Shown piece after piece: positions 57,120-64,000 of a DNA stretch of 64,000 nucleotides (position 1 is the first letter of the stretch; the number at the start of each line of letters is the position of its first letter). The notes under the pieces were generated by a model. That model saw only the letters and a program-made list of their open reading frames with translations, was not told the DNA's origin and ran no database searches. The stretch spans positions 62,001-126,000 of the forward strand of contig NZ_JAFEVR010000010.1 of assembly GCF_017352375.1 (NCBI RefSeq), in the 5' to 3' direction. The position numbers were made by a program, and so were the translations under genes. Origin of the DNA: Mycolicibacterium sp. S2-37 (lineage in GTDB: Bacteria > Actinomycetota > Actinomycetes > Mycobacteriales > Mycobacteriaceae).

Positions 57120-57565
57120 GAACAGGTAGCCGCCCGTACCCGATCCTCATCCTGACCACGGCGGCGCTGCTGGTCGCTGCCTGCGGTGGGTCGCAGAACG
57201 GCGGGGAGACGTCGTCGGACGCCAGTCCGTCGGCCGGCTCGTCGCAGGCGTCCACGGTCAGTCCGTCGGACATGACCGATCAGCAGCAGCCGCCCAACCG
57301 GCTGACCATCGACGTCACCATCGCGGGCGGACAGGTCACGCCCACCAACGCCCGGTTCCAGGGCAGGGTCGGGGAGCCGATCGTGTTGCGGGTGACCAGC
57401 GACGCCACCGACGAACTGCACGTCCACTCGGTGCCCGACCACACCTTCCCGGTCGAGGCCAAGCCGAATCAGCAGTTCCAGTTCACCGTCGAGGTGCCCG
57501 GCAACGTGGAGATCGAACTCCATGATCTGCACCGGGTCGTCGCGAGCGTGCAAGTGCAGCAGTGA
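57116..57565 (+). CDS. Cupredoxin-like lipoprotein (operon gene 3)
   Basis: The 149-residue preprotein has a lipobox LVAAC near residue 23, a Ser-rich linker, and a C-terminal cupredoxin-like domain (about 62-149) with ITIDV-type strands and a His-rich tail (DELHVHSVPDHTFPVEAK, IELHDLHRVVASVQVQ). The usual blue-copper Cys is absent, so it may bind copper by His only or have another role. The GTG start overlaps the previous stop, and the stop overlaps the next start. It would be anchored on the outer face of the cytoplasmic membrane. Confidence 0.68.
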   Translation: MRTGSRPYPILILTTAALLVAACGGSQNGGETSSDASPSAGSSQASTVSPSDMTDQQQPPNRLTIDVTIAGGQVTPTNARFQGRVGEPIVLRVTSDATDELHVHSVPDHTFPVEAKPNQQFQFTVEVPGNVEIELHDLHRVVASVQVQQ

Positions 57566-58899
57566 CCGCGGAACCGTCCGTCGCGATCCTCGCTCACGGC
57601 CTCGGCGGTTCCACCGATCTGCCGATTCCGTACACCTACGCTCTGCTCGGCGCGGCCTGGGCACTGACCGCGACGTTCGCCGTGGTCGCGCTGGCGTGGC
57701 GCAGACCCCGCTTCGACGAGAGCCGGCCGGGCCGCGCCCTGCCGCAGTGGGTGACCTCGGCCGTCGACGCTGCCGCCACACGCTGGGTTCTGGCGATCCT
57801 GGCGCTGCTGATCACCCTGTGGATCGCGATGGCCGCCTTCTTCGGCCCGCAGAACGCGGACAACCCTCTGCCCGGCGTCTTCTACGTGCTCATGTGGGTG
57901 GGTCTGGTCGCGGTGTCGTGGGCGATCGGGCCGGTGTGGCGGACCATCTCACCGGTGCGCGCGCTCTACCGGGTGCTGCGACTGGACCGTCGCGCCACCC
58001 GCCCGCCCTACCCGGCGCGGCTCGGCTACTGGCCGGCGGCATTCGGACTGTTCGCGTTCGTGTGGCTCGAACTGGCCAGCCCCGACCCCGGATCAGTCGG
58101 GGCCATCCGCACCTGGCTGCTGATCTATCTCGCCGTCACCTTCGCGGGCGCGGTGTGGTTCGGACGGCGCTGGTTCAGTCGCGCCGACCCGTTCGAGGTG
58201 TACGGCATCGTGGCGTCGCGGTTGTCGGCCCTGCGCCGGCAGCCCGACACCGGCCGCATCGCGATCGGCAACCCGTTCGACCACCTCCCGACACTGCCGG
58301 TGCGGCCGGGCACCGTCGCCGTGCTGTCGGTGCTGCTCGGCTCGACCGCCTTCGACAGCTTCTCCGCCATGCCGGTGTGGCGGGACTTCGTCGACGACAC
58401 CGCCGGCACCGCCCTCACCGCGACGCTGCTCAAGACCGCGGGGCTGGCGGTCTTCGCCCTCGTCGTGGCGGGCACGTTCACCGGGGCGGCCCGCGCCACC
58501 GGTGGGGTGGACCGCCGACGGCGCCGCGAACTGCCCGGGCTGATGGCGCACTCGCTCATCCCGATCGTGCTCGGCTACGTGTTCGCCCACTATCTGACCT
58601 ACCTCATCGAGCGGGGGCAGCAGACGCTGATCCTGCTGGCCGATCCGCTGGGCCGGGGCTGGAATCTGCTCGGTCTGGGCGAGGCCGAGGTCAGTTACCT
58701 GCTGTCGATGCACCCTTCGGTGCTCGCGACGCTCAAGGTGGTGTTCGTGGTCGCCGGACACATGGCGGGGGTGGTCGCCGCGCACGACCGGGCGCTCACA
58801 CTGCTCCCCCCGGCACACCAGATCACCGGTCAGCTCGCGATGATGCTGGTGATGGTGGGCTACACCTTTACCGGTTTGTATCTCCTATTCGGTGGTTGA
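57562..58899 (+). CDS. Fenitrothion hydrolase (FedA)-like multi-pass membrane protein (operon gene 4)
   Basis: The 445-residue protein has about 10-11 helices. The N-terminus AILAHGLGGSTDLPIPYTYA resembles a family often auto-annotated 'fenitrothion hydrolase' in actinobacteria; that name comes from one Burkholderia protein and may not reflect function. Conserved Trp/Pro-rich loops (WRTISPVRALYRVLRLDRR) and His in helices (GLMAHSLIPIVLGYVFAHYLTYL, VAGHMAGVVAAHDRAL) could bind metal or haem. It starts at GTG 57562, overlapping gene 3. As the last gene it completes a four-gene membrane unit. Confidence 0.6.
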   Translation: MTAEPSVAILAHGLGGSTDLPIPYTYALLGAAWALTATFAVVALAWRRPRFDESRPGRALPQWVTSAVDAAATRWVLAILALLITLWIAMAAFFGPQNADNPLPGVFYVLMWVGLVAVSWAIGPVWRTISPVRALYRVLRLDRRATRPPYPARLGYWPAAFGLFAFVWLELASPDPGSVGAIRTWLLIYLAVTFAGAVWFGRRWFSRADPFEVYGIVASRLSALRRQPDTGRIAIGNPFDHLPTLPVRPGTVAVLSVLLGSTAFDSFSAMPVWRDFVDDTAGTALTATLLKTAGLAVFALVVAGTFTGAARATGGVDRRRRRELPGLMAHSLIPIVLGYVFAHYLTYLIERGQQTLILLADPLGRGWNLLGLGEAEVSYLLSMHPSVLATLKVVFVVAGHMAGVVAAHDRALTLLPPAHQITGQLAMMLVMVGYTFTGLYLLFGG

Positions 58900-58922
58900 C
58901 ATCACAGCGGCGGCGCTACTGT
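58896..58922 (+). promoter_or_regulatory. Promoter of the PAS-ANTAR gene, leaderless type
   Basis: TTGACA (58896-58901) and TACTGT (58917-58922) are 15 bp apart. The GTG start at 58929 follows 6 nt after the -10, so the mRNA should be leaderless. The -35 overlaps the stop codon of the previous gene, and this promoter gives the regulator gene independent expression. Confidence 0.5.
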
Positions 58923-58928
58923 GAAAAG

Positions 58929-59597
58929 GTGCCGCCCGAAGACCTTCTGGAGCGGGCACTGGCCGGTGGGACACCGCAGAACGTCGGATGGTTTCGTTTC
59001 CACTTCGCCGACGAGCGCTGGGAGTGGTCCGATCAGGTGCAGCTGATGCACGGTTACCAGCCGGGCACGGTCACCCCCACCACCGACTTGGTGCTCGCCC
59101 ACAAGCATCCGGATGACTACGTGTCGGTCGCCGCGACCCTCGACGACATCCGGCGTACGCGGCGGACCTTCAGCACCCGTCACCGCATCATCGACGTGCA
59201 GAAGCGGGTGCACGACGTGGTGGTCATCGGGGACCGGCTGGTCGACGACTCGGGCGCGGTGACCGGAACGCAGGGCTTCTATGTGGACGTCACCGAGGCC
59301 ACCGCCCAGTCCGCGCGGGAGATGGCCGCAGCGACCGCCGCGGCGGCGGCCGAACATCGTGCCTCGATCGAGCGCGCCAAGGGCATGCTGATGCTCGTCT
59401 ACCGTGTCGACGCGGTCGCGGCGTTCGAGCTGCTGAAGTGGCGGGCCTCGGAGGCCGGGGTGAAGCTGCGCACGTTCGCCGAACGGCTGCTCGCCGATTT
59501 CACCGCGCTCTACTACGAGGAGACGCTGCCACCGCGTTCGACGTTCGACCACGTCCTGCTCACCCTGCACCAGCGGCTCGACGCTGCGGGTGTGTGA
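58929..59597 (+). CDS. PAS-ANTAR RNA-binding antiterminator-type regulator
   Basis: The 222-residue protein has a PAS domain (about residues 20-115, VGWFRFHFADERWEWSDQVQLMHGY to GTQGFYVDVTEA). A short Ala-rich coil follows, then an ANTAR domain (about 135-197) with RASIERAKGMLMLVYRVDAVAAFELLKWRASEAGVKLRTFAERLLADF. ANTAR proteins bind paired RNA hairpins and prevent termination. In actinobacteria PAS-ANTAR proteins are numerous and their targets are mostly unknown. GTG 58929 fits the promoter. The PAS domain may sense redox or a small ligand. Confidence 0.85.
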   Translation: MPPEDLLERALAGGTPQNVGWFRFHFADERWEWSDQVQLMHGYQPGTVTPTTDLVLAHKHPDDYVSVAATLDDIRRTRRTFSTRHRIIDVQKRVHDVVVIGDRLVDDSGAVTGTQGFYVDVTEATAQSAREMAAATAAAAAEHRASIERAKGMLMLVYRVDAVAAFELLKWRASEAGVKLRTFAERLLADFTALYYEETLPPRSTFDHVLLTLHQRLDAAGV

Positions 59598-59624
59598 GCC
59601 ACGCGACGGCGTTACGGTGGCGAT

Positions 59625-60173
59625 ATGCGCGCACTCGTCGTCGTCGATGTCCAGAACGACTTCTGTGAGGGTGGCTCGCTGGCGGTGACCGGCGGCGCCG
59701 GCGTCGCCCGGCGCATCAGCGAGCTGCTGGGGGATCACACCTACGCCCACGTCGTCGCGACCAAGGACTTCCACATCGATCCGGGCGACCACTTCTCCGA
59801 CACCCCGGACTACCGCAACTCCTGGCCGCGGCACTGCGTCGCCGGCACCACGGGCGCCGACTTTCACCCCGACTTCGACGCCACGGCGGTCGAGGCGGTG
59901 TTCACCAAGGGTGAATACGCCGCGGCCTACAGCGGGTTCGAGGGCCGCGACGCCGCCGGCACGGCGCTGGCGGACTGGCTGCGCGAGCGCGGTGTCGAAG
60001 AGGTCGACGTGGCCGGGATCGCCACCGACTACTGCGTCCGCGCCACCGGCCTCGACGCCGCCGCGGCCGGGTTCACCACCCGCGTGCTGCTCGGCCACAC
60101 CGCCGGAGTCGCCGAGGAGACGACCGCCGACGCGGTCGACGCCCTGCGCGCCGCCGGGGTCGAGCTCGTCTGA
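59625..60173 (+). CDS. pncA: Nicotinamidase/pyrazinamidase
   Basis: The 182-residue protein matches M. tuberculosis PncA in the catalytic triad Asp8, Lys95, Cys137 and the metal ligands Asp48, His50, His56 and His70. It hydrolyses nicotinamide to nicotinic acid in NAD salvage; PncA also activates the drug pyrazinamide. The motif IATDYCV has Tyr where M. tuberculosis has His, as in many other bacteria. It is 27 bp downstream of the ANTAR gene and may be cotranscribed. Confidence 0.95.
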   Translation: MRALVVVDVQNDFCEGGSLAVTGGAGVARRISELLGDHTYAHVVATKDFHIDPGDHFSDTPDYRNSWPRHCVAGTTGADFHPDFDATAVEAVFTKGEYAAAYSGFEGRDAAGTALADWLRERGVEEVDVAGIATDYCVRATGLDAAAAGFTTRVLLGHTAGVAEETTADAVDALRAAGVELV

Positions 60174-60327
60174 TTTCCGGCGAAGTCGGACGGCTTCCCG
60201 GCTCATGGGCCGGCGATAAACGGGTATACCCCCCTGCGCGACGGACGGGGCAGCCGTCGGGAAGCCACCTTCCCGACCGACCCGTATCGTCGCCTTCGTC
60301 CGTTGACTTGTCCCAGGAGTGTGCACT
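60174..60327 (+). promoter_or_regulatory. pncA-glgX gap with possible SigF-like promoter
   Basis: GGCTCA (60201-60206), 15 bp, GGGTAT (60222-60227) gives a perfect SigF -10 word but a weak -35. The -10 sits in the palindrome GGGTATACCC. Transcription would begin about 95 nt before the glgX start. No terminator hairpin is obvious after pncA. Confidence 0.3.
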
Positions 60328-62481
<2,154 letters not shown>

Positions 62482-62490
62482 ACCGCCAGG

Positions 62491-62526
62491 AAAAAGGAGG
62501 AGGGCCGGGTGGCCCTCCTCCTTTTT
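62491..62526. terminator. Bidirectional intrinsic terminator of glgX and the DUF5709 gene
   Basis: AAAAAGGAGGAGGGCC, a GGGT loop and GGCCCTCCTCCTTTTT form a perfect 16-bp stem ending in T on both strands. It lies between convergent stops at 62481 and 62539, so it serves both genes. Confidence 0.93.
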
Positions 62527-62538
62527 CGTGCGCTGCGG

Positions 62539-62928
62539 TTATTCGACGACGGTGAAGAACGAGTCGCCGTCCTCCGGGGTGCCGCTCACCTGTCCGGCGT
62601 CGGTACCGGTGTCGCCCGGCACCACGTGGTCGATCTGGTCGTCGGGGAGTTCGGTGGTGTCGCCGGTCGACGCGTCGTCGGCGGCGGGGGCGGCGGCCGC
62701 ATCGGGTACCTCCGCGGCGAGCTTGTGGTCGAGCGATTCCCCGCCGCCCGCCTCGCCGCGCGGCAGCGCATCGGACTGGCTGGCCTCACTCCACCCGTCG
62801 GGTGGATCGACGACGTTGTCGCCGTCGTCGTTGCGGACGTCGTCGGCGTCGAGGGCCTCAGTCGGCCGCAGCGTGTCGCCGGTGCCGCCCTGGTCGTTGG
62901 CGGACTCGAAGTCGATGTTGTCACTCAT
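62539..62928 (-). CDS. DUF5709-like acidic protein
   Basis: The 129-residue protein is strongly acidic (many Asp/Glu) with almost no hydrophobic core. The segment GWSEASQSDALPRGEAGGGESLDHKLAAEVPD (about residues 45-76) matches the DUF5709 pattern of mycobacteria and related actinobacteria. It is probably largely disordered. The role is unknown. The ATG 62928 is the only good start. It converges with glgX. Confidence 0.7.
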   Translation of the reverse strand: MSDNIDFESANDQGGTGDTLRPTEALDADDVRNDDGDNVVDPPDGWSEASQSDALPRGEAGGGESLDHKLAAEVPDAAAAPAADDASTGDTTELPDDQIDHVVPGDTGTDAGQVSGTPEDGDSFFTVVE

Positions 62929-63032
62929 GTCGGCCCGGTTGCCCCACCGGCCGAAGCACTAAACACCTGCACCACGGGCCGGTGACTACTGGCCGGTAGC
63001 AACCCCGACCAACCGGTGAGTTAGTGTGCGAT

Positions 63033-64000
<968 letters not shown>

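Noticed and set aside
60028..60045. Tyr in place of the M. tuberculosis His next to the PncA catalytic Cys as a resistance-like change
   Set aside because: ATDYCV is the common form in nicotinamidases of other bacteria, so it is natural variation.

Overview
The window is about 64 kb of high-GC actinobacterial chromosome, dense in genes with short gaps. Gene order and protein content point to a rapidly growing, probably pigmented mycobacterium (Mycolicibacterium type). The backbone follows a block known from M. tuberculosis: espR, Rv3850, Rv3851, hns, rraA, ethA/ethR, the PHP protein Rv3856c, a small Rv3857c-position gene, gltD and gltB. M. tuberculosis comparisons are from memory of that genome; nothing was searched. 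I saw no rRNA, tRNA, CRISPR array, integrase or intact insertion sequence.

Layout. 0-4.8 kb: espR, a convergent module (secreted Pro-rich protein, ImmA/IrrE peptidase, MAB_1171c-type membrane protein), then the Rv3850 and Rv3851 equivalents. 4.8-8.7 kb: a copper-type trio (YcnI, CopC, CopD), lysine-rich Hns, a TipAS/MerR regulator and RraA. 8.7-16.9 kb: ethA/ethR, a DinB3-type polymerase with a LexA box on its start codon, a large catalase, a secreted C39-like peptidase, the PHP protein and an MDMPI-family protein. 16.9-27.6 kb: a secreted Ig-repeat/YVTN-propeller protein, an F420-type oxidoreductase, a tiny conserved-looking gene and gltBD. 28-32 kb: a double-hotdog thioesterase, a ClC transporter, Dps and an AlkA-type glycosylase.

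32-39 kb is a carotenoid operon with crtE, crtI, crtB, a methyltransferase, a CrtU-type desaturase and a Rieske/DUF5914 protein. It contains no lycopene cyclase. 39-46 kb holds small enzymes, msrB-msrA and a CYP138-like P450 divergent from its TetR gene. 46-50.5 kb is a TetR-linked cluster of two methyltransferases, an alpha/alpha-toroid protein and a GT4 glycosyltransferase. An identical 12-bp operator core lies at the tetR start and at the glycosyltransferase operon promoter. 50.5-64 kb has a small secreted protein, an F420 PPOX enzyme, a 13E12 (DUF222) remnant, a strong DNA hairpin, two acyl-CoA dehydrogenases, a zinc alcohol dehydrogenase, a tightly coupled four-gene membrane/cupredoxin operon of unknown function, a PAS-ANTAR regulator, pncA, glgX and a DUF5709 protein.

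Functional themes are oxidative and general stress (katE, dps, msrAB, carotenoids, dinB), with several SigF-like promoter matches, and cell-envelope or extracytoplasmic metal handling. The best candidates for undescribed biology are the TetR-controlled toroid/methyltransferase/glycosyltransferase cluster, the cupredoxin lipoprotein operon and the EspR-ImmA neighbourhood.
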